The position numbers and the translations under genes were made by a program. A stretch of DNA of 64,000 bases from Rebecca billardiae RCC1528. Taxonomy: Eukaryota; Haptophyta. Below the pieces are notes generated by a model, which was not told the DNA's origin, searched no databases, and worked only from the letters and a program-made list of their open reading frames with translations. The stretch spans positions 2,294,001-2,358,000 of the forward strand of contig OZ251225.1 in assembly GCA_965240325.2 (NCBI GenBank), given 5' to 3'. Numbering within the stretch: position 1 is the first letter of the stretch; each line of letters opens with the position of its first letter. Shown here piece after piece: positions 31,211 to 41,100 of this stretch.

Positions 31211-32327
31211 TGCAGCCAAGGGAGGTCCGGGCCGGGAGCTCCCAGCGAGCGGCCAGCGCGACGTCACTCCGAAGTTTTCCCTGAGCGCCGGGCGGCGGCG
31301 GCGGCGAGGGCGAGTGCTCCGCTGGCGGGGCGCGCACGGGGCACGGCGCAGCGGGCGCGGATGTGCCCGCAGAGCCGGCGCGTGCGGACGGGCTGTTGCG
31401 AGAGAGCATCTGGTGCCCTCCTGCGCCGCGCGTCTTGCGCCACGCCTCTTTCGCCTCGGCTCAGGGCAGCGCGCACGTGCGCGCCGCCTCAAGGCCATCC
31501 TTGCCTGCGCCGCAGCCGACCGCGCGCGCGCCGTGCGCGGCGTGGTCGGGAAGGAACGGGCGCTGCTTCCGGGCGAGATGGCGACACCATACGCGCACGC
31601 CATGCCGCCCCGCCACGCCTTGACGACCGTGTCGTTGGTCCGTTTGCATGCCTCTTTGACTTGTCACAAATGGCGTGCACAGCCTCGCGGTAGTGACCCT
31701 TGTCAGGACGATCATTGAGACGCAGAACAGTGCCAGGCGGGCGCGCGGGCTACTCTTACATGTATGTGAATCACCGCATGATCATGTAGAAGTGCTGGAT
31801 GCGACGCTTTCCTCGCGCTGATGCTCTTTCATCATCTTCTTCGAGCTCAGGTCTGGCTTGGCACGACAAGCGATCAGCACTCGTCAACAGCTGTGCAGAT
31901 CTATTGCCGTGCCCTGTCGCGGCATCGCGGGGCGGCATGGCGTGCGCGTATGGTGTCGCCATCTCACCCGGCAGCAGCGCCCGTTCCTTCCGGACCACGC
32001 CGCGCACGGCGCGCGCGCGGTCGGCTGCGGCGCAGGCAAGGATGGCCTTGAGGCGGCGCGCACGTGCGCGCTGCCCTGAGCCGAGGCGAAAGAGGCGTGG
32101 CGCAAGACGCGCGGCGCAGGAGGGCACCATATGCTCTCTCGCAACAGCCCGTCCGCACGCGCCGGCTCTGCGGGCACATCCGCGCCCGCTGCGCCGTGCC
32201 CCGTGCGCGCCCCGCCAGCGGAGCACTCGCCCTCGCCGCCGCCGCCGCCCGGCGCTCAGGGAAAACTTCGGAGTGACGTCGCGCTGGCCGCTCGCTGGGA
32301 GCTCCCGGCCCGGACCTCCCTTGCTGC
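31211..32327. repeat. Inverted repeat (two ~402-bp arms, ~313-bp loop) in a divergent promoter
   Basis: 31211-31613 and 31927-32327 are near-identical reverse complements. Clear landmarks are AGGGAAAACTTCGGAGTGAC in the right arm and its complement in the left. The palindrome fills the space between the HAD gene (ATG 31103) and ATG7 (ATG 32456), so each gene sees the same arm upstream, at 108 and 129 bp. Both arms contain a TGACGTC core, a CRE-like sequence. It could be a duplicated bidirectional promoter and could extrude a cruciform. Confidence 0.93.
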
Positions 32328-32455
32328 AGCACTCCTCCAACCGGAAATCTCCAGCCTGCAAGGGCCAGTGACGAAGCACAAACCGAGCCACCGGACCAAC
32401 GCCCTTGCCCCGCGGGGCGGCGCCCTTCCGCCTTCGTTCACAGCAGCTCACGAGA

Positions 32456-34645
32456 ATGGCTGCCGCACCCGCGGCGGAGGACGCCGTCCCGTCGCTGCAG
32501 CCGCTGCAGTACGTGCCGTTCGCGTCTGCACCCGATGTGGGCTTCTGGCGTGAGCTCGGTCGGCGCAAGCTCGATGACATCGGCCTCGACGACGCGCCCC
32601 TGCCCGTGCGGGGCTGGTTCGAGGTGACGGCGCACGGGCGGACGGCGTGCCAGCTCTTCATCGACGGCACGGCGTTCACGACGGACGCGCCCGCTCCCCC
32701 GGGCGCGTTCGGCGTGCACGGCACGCTCGTGAACACGAACACCCTCGAGGAGTTCAAGCGCGCCGACAAGAACGCGCTGATGGAGCGCGCCGCGCGCGAG
32801 CTGCGCGAGGAGCTGGGCAAGAGCCCGCCTACGCGCCTCACGCGCGTCATCGTGCTCTCGTACGCTGACCTGAAGGCGCACGAGTACTACTACTGGTTCG
32901 GCTTCCCCGCGCTCGCGCCAGCCGTCCCCTTCGCCGGCACGCCGATGATGCGCCTCGAGGACGCGCTCGCGCCGCTCTCGCTCGACCCGCTCCGCGCGGC
33001 GCACCGGCGCGAGGCGATCGGCGCGGGCGGCGAGCTTTCCTTCTTCGCGCTGCGCGTGCACGTGCGCGGCCTGGGCGTGCGCGGCGGCGGCGTGGGCGGC
33101 GCGTCGGAGGTGCACGGCGAGGAGCGCGCCTTCGAGCTCGCGCCGCTCAGCTCGTGGGTCGCGTGGTGCGACGCCGCCGCCTCGGGCGACGCGCCCACGC
33201 CGATGCTCTGCTTTGCCGACCCGACCGTCGACCCAGCGCACGCCGGCTGGCCGCTGCGCACGCTGCTCATGTGGGCGCGCTCGCAGCCGGGCGCGCCGCA
33301 GTACGTGCAGGTGGTCTGCTGGCGCGAGCCGCTCGAGCTGCGCCCGCCCAGCGCCGCCGGGCCCGCGCCCCCGTCCCGCTCGCTCACGCTGCGCGTGCGG
33401 CTACTCCCCGACGCTGAGAGCGGCGTGAGCACAGCCAGCCTGCCCATGGCTGTCGGCTGGGAGCGGAACGCGCGGGGCAAGCTGGGCGCGCGTGTGGTGA
33501 GCCTGCGCGCGCAGCTCGACCCGATCGCGCTGGCCGAGGCGTCGGTCGACCTCAACCTGCGCCTCATGCGCTGGCGCCTGCTGCCCGAGCTCGACACGGC
33601 GCGGCTCGCGCGCACGCGCTGCCTGCTGATCGGCGCCGGCACCCTCGGCTGCAACGTGGCGCGCGCGCTCCTCGCGTGGGGCGTGCGCACGATCACCTTC
33701 GTCGACGGCGGCTCGGTCTCGCACTCGAACCCCGTGCGGCAGAGCCTCTTCACCTACCACGACTGCGTCGGCGACGAGCGCAGGGCCAAGGCCGTCGCGG
33801 CGGCCGAGGCGGTGGGGTGCATCTTCCCGGGTGCGCGCTCGCGAGGCGTCGAGCTGCTCGTGCCAATGCCTGGCCACCCGCCCGCCGACGCCGAGGTCGA
33901 GGCGGTGCGCGAGGCCGTCGAGCAGCTCGAGGGGCTGGTGGAGGAGCACGACGCGGTGTTCCTACTCACCGACACGCGCGAGTCGCGCTGGCTCCCGTCG
34001 CTCCTCTGCGCGGCCAAGGACAAGATCGCGATCACGGCGGCGCTCGGCTTTGATTCGTATGTCGTGATGCGTCACGGCCGCGGCCCGAGCCAGGGCTCGC
34101 AACCGGCGGGTGCGGCCGGGCCCGAGGGCGGCGGGGAGGGCGGCGGGGGCGACGAGGAGGCGCGGCTGGGCTGCTACTTCTGCAACGACGTCGTCGCGCC
34201 CGTCGACAGCACGCGCGACCGCACGCTCGACCAGCAGTGCACCGTGACTCGGCCAGGGCTGTCGATGGTGGCGTCTTCGCTCGCTGTCGAGCTACTGGTC
34301 ACCATCTCGCACCACGCGCAGGGGCACGGCGCGCCCGCGGACGGGCCGGGCGGCGAGCCGTCGACGCCGCTCGGGCTGCTGCCGCACCAGGTGCGCGGCT
34401 TCCTGCCCTCCTTCCGCACCGAGCTCCTCCGCGGCCAGGCGTTTGCATGCTGCGTCGCGTGCTCCGCGCGCGCCGTGCACGGCTATCGCCAGGGCGGCTT
34501 TGCGTTCTGTCTGCGCGCGTTCCGTGAGCCCGACTTCCTCGAGGAGTTCAGTGGGCTGCGCGAGCTGCAGCGCGGGGCGGAGGCGGCGCTGGAGGCGTGG
34601 GAGGGCGACGAGGAGGACGAAGACGATGACGGCGAGCTCAAGTGA
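32456..34645 (+). CDS. ATG7: ATG7, E1-like autophagy activating enzyme
   Basis: A single exon of 729 residues from the first in-frame ATG (MAAAPAAED). The N-terminal domain opens LQYVPFASAPDVGFWREL and has the Atg7 stretch FGVHGTLVNTNTLEEFKRAD. The adenylation domain has the ATP-binding loop LLIGAGTLGCNVARALLAWG and FVDGGSVSHSNPVRQSLF. The catalytic cysteine lies in TLDQQCTVTRPGLS, close to the animal and yeast sequence. CYFCND and CVACSARAVHGYRQGG fit the metal-binding and C-terminal parts, and the acidic tail ends EDEDDDGELK. It activates Atg8 and Atg12 for transfer to Atg3 and Atg10 in the cytosol. Length is close to the usual ~700 residues. A Gly/Glu-rich insert sits just before the CYFCND segment. 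Very secure. Confidence 0.96.
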   Translation: MAAAPAAEDAVPSLQPLQYVPFASAPDVGFWRELGRRKLDDIGLDDAPLPVRGWFEVTAHGRTACQLFIDGTAFTTDAPAPPGAFGVHGTLVNTNTLEEFKRADKNALMERAARELREELGKSPPTRLTRVIVLSYADLKAHEYYYWFGFPALAPAVPFAGTPMMRLEDALAPLSLDPLRAAHRREAIGAGGELSFFALRVHVRGLGVRGGGVGGASEVHGEERAFELAPLSSWVAWCDAAASGDAPTPMLCFADPTVDPAHAGWPLRTLLMWARSQPGAPQYVQVVCWREPLELRPPSAAGPAPPSRSLTLRVRLLPDAESGVSTASLPMAVGWERNARGKLGARVVSLRAQLDPIALAEASVDLNLRLMRWRLLPELDTARLARTRCLLIGAGTLGCNVARALLAWGVRTITFVDGGSVSHSNPVRQSLFTYHDCVGDERRAKAVAAAEAVGCIFPGARSRGVELLVPMPGHPPADAEVEAVREAVEQLEGLVEEHDAVFLLTDTRESRWLPSLLCAAKDKIAITAALGFDSYVVMRHGRGPSQGSQPAGAAGPEGGGEGGGGDEEARLGCYFCNDVVAPVDSTRDRTLDQQCTVTRPGLSMVASSLAVELLVTISHHAQGHGAPADGPGGEPSTPLGLLPHQVRGFLPSFRTELLRGQAFACCVACSARAVHGYRQGGFAFCLRAFREPDFLEEFSGLRELQRGAEAALEAWEGDEEDEDDDGELK

Positions 34646-35167
34646 GCGCGCTCGCGACGACGGCGCGCTCTGCTGCGACGCCGCGACGGGCCCATGGCGC
34701 TGCCGGCGCTCCACTCACTGACTCACTCTGCACCGGGCGCCTCTTTGCTACGGCAGTGAAGATGACGACGGACCATGATGATTGATACGCGTGGCGGAAA
34801 GACGACGATGCGTAATGGCCTACTGCGCACAGTCCGGGATCCCTGCTGAAACGCAGTGCAGCGCAGGCGGATGATGATTGATGGCCCGCGGCGCCCGCTG
34901 GCGAGCGGACAATTGGGCATCATCCGTCATAGTCGTATTATTTATAGTCGTGTCATCAGCGCGCATCATCGTCGTCATCAGCAGGCGCGCGCTTTTTACT
35001 CTGTGCATTGCTGCCGCCGCGCCGCGCACGACTCGTCGCGGCGCATACTTTATATATAATGATCTGCTAGCTGCTATAGCTATTTCGGCTGGTAACTAGT
35101 AGTAGTCATTGCTGATGCCGAATCGATCGAGACGATCGACGACATCGTTGGCGCGGCGCCTCACTCG
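34646..35167. other. Intergenic region between convergent genes
   Basis: No gene is seen. The sequence is mixed in composition and carries the 3' ends of ATG7 and of the K+ channel gene. Confidence 0.6.
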
Positions 35168-38100
35168 TCAAGATTCGTCCCCGCCAGCGGCGTCGGAATT
35201 GGCGCCAGCGGCCGACGGCTGCTCCTGTCGCCCTTTGGCGTTGGCGTCCTCTTTGGACCACTGCCGGCCGATCTCGCTCATCAGCGTGTCGTTCTCTAGG
35301 GCGGCGCTTGACTGGCGCCGCCGCGAAACGCCATGGCCGTCCGCCCCCGACTCATCCGTCGACGTGCGGCGCACAGCGCTCGTCTGCTGCTCCTCGCGCG
35401 CCACGTCTTCAAACTTCGCCTCGAGGAGCGCCTCGAGCGGCCGCGCGGCGACCGCCTGCAGCTGCAGCAGCGTGGAGACCTGTGCGCGCGCGCGCGCGGC
35501 CGGGGGCGACGCTCAGCCGCCGCGCAGAGTAGGCGCGGCCGCGCCGGCCGCTTTGCCCGTGTGCAGCGCGGAGCGCGGGCCTTGCGCCGCGCGCGCGCGC
35601 GGCGCGCAGCGCGCACCCGCTGCTGCAGCTCGCTCGTCATGTGGCTCGCGAAGTCGAGCTTCTCGTGCCAGCGCGCGATGGCGGGCTGCACCGTGTGCAG
35701 CAGGTGCTGCCGCCTCGGCTGGTGCGCCGCCGCCACCTTCTTCAGCCGCTCCCACAGGTGCGGGCGCATTTCGGTGAGCACGTCGCCGTGCTCCCGCTCG
35801 AGCGCGGTCGCGTCGTCGATCAGCTTGCGCGCGTGCCGCGTCGCGCTGATCTGCCGGCTGACCCAGCGCTTGAGCGCGCGCACCTTGGGCATGTACCTGC
35901 GGTGCTCGCGCACGTCCGCCACATCCGTGTCCGCCTTCACCTCCTCCGCGTCGTCCGGCGTGACCCCCTGCTTGGCGGGCTGGCCCGAGCCGCGGCCGGC
36001 GCCTCTCGAGCGCAGCAGCGTTCGTACCACCTCGATCTCGTCGCACCCCTCGCGCTCGGCGTCATCGAGCGGCGTGTTGCCGTAGCTGCGGGCGCGGGCC
36101 GCGGGGCGCGGGCCGCGGGGCGCGGGCGGGCGGGGCCGCGCGGCGTGGGCGTGGCGCAGCAGCACGCCCCGTCCTCCGCCTCTCCGCCGCCCCGCTCCCG
36201 CGCGGCCCTCCGCGCGCGGCCGCGGCGCGCGTGCGCGGCCGTGCGCGCTGCGCACCGGTCCTCGACGTTCATGTCGATGCCTGGCAGGTCGAGCAGCATG
36301 TGGACGGCGTGCACGCGGCCGCACGAGGCCGCGAGGTGCAGCGGGGTGCGCCCGTCGTAGTCCCCCTCGTTCGGGTCGCACACGTGCTCGATCAGCCGCT
36401 GCAGCGTGCCCACGTCGTTGCGCGCGGCCGCGGCGCAAAACTCGACAGGCGCGTCAAAGGAGCCCATGTGGCCTCCGTGCCGCAGCAGCAGGGTGCTCAT
36501 GTTGGCGTGCCGGCCGTGGAAGGCCTCCTGCAGCGGCGTGAGGCCGCGCCAGTCGGCCGCGTTCACGTCCGCGCCCTGCTCGATCAGCAGCCGCGCGTTC
36601 GCCACGTGCCCCTCCGCCGCGGCCAGGTGGAGCGGCGTGCGCGCGCCGTAGTTGGCCGCGCTCACGTCCGAGGCGTCGAAGCCCACCAGATAGCGCAGCT
36701 CCTCGAGAGAGTCGCCCCGGGCGGACGCGGCGCACAGGGCGTCGGCGATGTGCGCGCAGAGGCGCTGCGCGCCGTGCCGGAGGAGCAGCTCCGCCGCGGG
36801 GCCCTGCCGGTGCTTGAGCGCGTCGTGCAGCGCCGTCGTGCCGCGGCGGTCCGTGGCGTTCACATCCGCGCCCGACGCGATGAGCAGCTCGAGCACCCTC
36901 GTGTGGCCCGCGCACGCGGCCACGTGCAGCGGGCGGCGGCCGTCGTAGTCGCCGCGGTTGACGTCGACGGCGCGGGTGGAGAGCAGCTGGCGCACCTTGT
37001 CCAGCTCGCCCTTCGCCGACGCGCCGCACAGCCGCACCGTGTGCAGGTCCTCGCGCTTCTTCTTGGCAGACGCGATGATTTTCTGAATGGTGCTCTGGCC
37101 CTCTGCGGCGTCGCGCGCGCCGCCGCCGCCGTGCCCGCCGCCGCCGTGCGAGGAGGCCGCGTCGGTGCCGGAGTTGTGCGAGCGGGCGCTGCGCGGACCG
37201 CCGCTGCGCGCGGAGGCCTTGGACTTGCCCGAGCGCGCCGAGCGCGCCGAGAGGCCTGCGCGCCGGGCGTGGCGCCGGCGCAGCGCGGTGAGCAAGCGGC
37301 AGGCACAGGCACGGAGCGCGGCAGGATTAGGGTTAGGAGCGCGCGCGCCACGCCGCGCGCACCGCCGCCCGCCTGCGCCTGCAGCCGCATCGCGTTGTCC
37401 ATGATGACGTCCTCCTGGTGCGGGAACGCCTTGAGCAGCGCGCGGTACCGCTCGAGTGTGAGCGCGAACAGCTTGGTCTCCTGCGCGTGGCTGGAGCGCG
37501 CGTTGCTCACGTGCCGCATGCCGAACACGAAGGGGAGCTCGCCGAGCGGCTCGCCCGGCTGCACGAGCTCGAGCGGGGGCGCGCCCGCCTGCCCTTCGCC
37601 CTCGCCCTCGCCGAAGACCTCGACCACGCCGGCCTCGACGATGAAGAGCTCCTTGCAGATGTCGCTCACGCGGAACAGCGTCGTCTCCGGCTCGAGCGTG
37701 CGCTCGCGCAGCAGCGAGGAGAGCCGGTCGACGAAGCCGTCGGAGCAGCCCTTGAAGAGCGCGCACTCGCCCACGAGCGCGCGGTTAGTGTACTGCGAGA
37801 CCTCGATCTGCAGCGAGATCGGCATCTGCGCGTAGATCTGCTCGTCGGGCACGGCGGAGAGCGACGCGTCGCGCAGCCGCGCCTGGAAGAATGCGCCGAT
37901 CTGCGCCTTGAGCTGCGACGGCACCTTCACGTGCTGCAGGTAGCCGTTCACGAGCTCGAGCTGGGCGCGCTTGGTGACGATCTCGTCGTCCTGCCGCATC
38001 ACGAGCGCGGAGATCTTGCCCACGGCGAACGCGTAGATCGTGAAGTTGAGCAGCATCATGAAGAGCACGAAGGCCAGCTCGTAGTAGTTGGCCGGCACCT

Positions 38101-41100
38101 GCCCCGCGCCCAGCGTGGTGATCGCCGAGCTGCAGTGGAAGAGGGAGACGAGGTAGCGCAGGGCCAGCACCTGCAAGGGGGAGGCGCCCCACGCGCCGCC
38201 GCCGTCGGCCTCGGCGCCGACGAGGTCGTCGGCCGTCACGCCGCCCACCTCGGCGGCGTTCGCGTTGAACTGCCCCGCCCACGTCGCCTCGTTCAGCCGC
38301 GCCAGCGCCGAGGTCGCAAAGACATTCCACACGCACGCGCACACGTGCGCGGTGAGCAGGATGAGGCCGTTGTACTGCACGAGCCCGACGAGCAGGTTGT
38401 CGTCCGCCTTGGCGCGCTCGAACGCGCGGTACGCGCGCAGCACGTACCGCACGTTGATCAGCTTGAGGCAGCGCAGCGCCACGACGACGAGGCCGCGGTT
38501 GCCCAGCGCGAGCGCGAGCAGGTCGTTGGGCCACGCCGCCACCAGGTCGAGCGTGAAGTCGCGCGACAGGTAGTGGTGCCGGATCTCGAGCGGCCGGTAG
38601 ATCGTCACGGACTTGGAGTTGACGAACGAGGTGCAGAAGCGCACGCCCACGCGCAGCAGGTAGTACCCGTCGAGCGCAAAGTTCGCGTGCCACACCCACG
38701 CGAGCCGCTCCGCCTCCGCGGCGAAGCACAGGTGCACGGGCGTTTGCAGCGCGTCCCACGCGACCAGGCCGAGGAAGAGGCGCTCGAACAGCAGGTACGC
38801 GCGCGAGGTGTGCGGCACCACGTACCACGGGCGGAGGTTGGCCTCGCCCTCGGCGTCGTCCGCGCCGCCCGCGCTGCTGCCGCCGCCGCCGTCCGCCACC
38901 GCGGTGGAGGCGGCCGTCTCCGCGCCGCCGCGCAGCCAGCGCCGCGCGCGCCCGAGCAGTCGGCGCGACGGCGTGGCGCGCGCCGCCTCGTGCGAGAGAG
39001 CCTCGGCCGCCTCGCGCTGCATCTGCCCCACCGCCTCGCGCAGCGCGCGGCACAGCTGCTCCCACGTCGTGTCCGCGCCGCCGCGCGCAACGCCGCCCTG
39101 CACCACCGCCTCCTTCTCCACGGCGCCCACCGGCTCGCCCTGCACCGGCGCCGCGCCGCGCCGCCCGACCGGCTCGGCGGCGTCGCCAGCGGATGAGCGC
39201 GCCGACTTATACGAGCCCATGGAATCTGAGCAGCGGGTGGCGGCACCGCCGCGGCTGCCGCCGAGCACGCCGGCGGCCGCGTCGCGCCACACCGCGTCGT
39301 CCGCGTTGGGCACGTCGAGGCGCACGCCCTTGAGCCGCGCGGCGTACCACGCCGCGATGTCGTGCGCGCTGAGCGCGCCGCCGGCCGCCTCGGGCAACGC
39401 CGCAGCCACGATCCCGGCGAGCGTCGGCGCTGAGACGCGCTCGGTCGGCTTGAGCTTGTCCGCGTCGATGCGCGCGTGCAGGCTGGTGCACAGCGCCGCG
39501 AGCGCGTCCGCGCTACCGAGCACGCGCGCGAGCTGGTCCTCCGCCGCGCCGTCCGCGGCCGCGGGATCGCGCGCGTCGCCGAGGCGCGGCGCGGCGCGCC
39601 CGTCCGGCGCGCCGCCGCCGCAACGCGCGTCCGGCGAGGGGCGCCCGCCCGCCGCCGGCCCGCCGCCCGAGAGGGCGCTAAGGTGCGCGGTGCGCAGCAG
39701 CAGCAGCGGCGGGACGGCCTCGGACGGCGCGCCGCCCTCCGCCAGCGCGCGCCGCGCCTCCGCCTCCTCCTCCTGCTGCACCTCCTCCGCGCTCGCCAGC
39801 ACCCACGAAGCAGAGCCTGCATAGAACATCGGCGCACTGAGGTCGCACGGCCGCGAGCGCGAGCCGCGTCGCGGCTCGGCGCGGCCGCTCGCAGGCGCCG
39901 CGCCCGCGGGGTCGAGGGCGGTGCCGCCCGTGGGCGCGAGCGCGGGGCCGTGCAGCTCGGCCGCCGCGTCGATCAGGTGCGCCATCAGCGCGCGCACCTC
40001 CGAGCCGCCCAGCTCGCCCAGCCGCGTCTGCAGCTGCCGCACGTCCCGCCAGTGGACGGCGCCGCGCCCGTGCGAGTCAAAGACGCAGTACAGCCCGTGC
40101 AGCACGGACGCCGCCTCGACGAGCGCATCCGGGTGGCTGGCGAGTGCGGCGGAGGAGGCGCGCTGCGCCGCGAGCTGCTCCGCGGCGCTGCGCTGGATGC
40201 GCGCTGCGACGGCCGAGCCTGCGCCCGCGCTCGCGCTCATTGGCTTCCAACGCTGATGCTGCCGCCCGCTGCTGTCCACCGCGCTCGGGCCGCAGCCGGG
40301 CGCGACGCGGCCTTCGGTGGCGGCGCGTCGGCGGTACCCGCGCGATGGCTCGTCCGTCGTCGTCGCGAGCGAGAGACTCGAGCCGCTGCCAGACAGCTTC
40401 TTCGGCCCAGGCCCCGCGCCCGCGCCGCCGCAGCCCTCGTGCGCGCCCTTGCAACGGTCGGAGTAACGGTCGGTGTAACGGTCGGTGTAGCCGGGCGCGG
40501 GGGCGGCGGCGCGCTCGCCCAGCGGGCAGTGCCGGCGCACGTCGAGCACGGCCGAGGCGCGCGACTCGGCCGGCGGCGCGTCGCCCCCGCGCCCGGAGCG
40601 GCTCGAGCCCACGGGCGACGCCGTGCCGGGCGGGGCCTCCGGGTCGACCGCGGCGGTGGCGCGCAGCCAGCCGCCGACAGCACAGCGCGAGGTGCGGCGC
40701 GCGCCGCTGTGCCGCGGCTCGCGCCCGCCGGCGGCGGGCGGCCATAGCTGCTGCTGCTGCTCAGCGCCGCCGCCGCCGCCGCCGGGCGGCGACGGCGGCG
40801 GCGTGACGCGCGCCTGTGGCGCAGACCTGCGCGCCTCGCGGCGCGAGCGCAGCGGCGATGCGCACAGCGACCAGCCTGGCTGCGACGCGGGCGAGGCGGG
40901 CGCCGAGCCGGCGTGCCGCGCGCTCGCCGCGTGCACGAGCGTGCGCACAAACGTGCCCGAGAAGAAGACCAGCCGGTACCCCAGCTGGGAGAGGTGCAGG
41001 GGTTGGCCGTTGTCACCGCCGGCAGCCCCTCCGACCTCTGAGGCCGGCGGCTCGGCCGCGGTGCCCGCCGCGCTCCCTGTGGGGCTGCCCACGCCGGCCG

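Noticed and set aside
31104-31620. Longer HAD protein and mirror-image ORFs in the ATG7/HAD spacer
   Set aside because: The same peptide can be read outward from both palindrome arms, which shows it is a by-product of the inverted repeat. No ATG is used before 31103.
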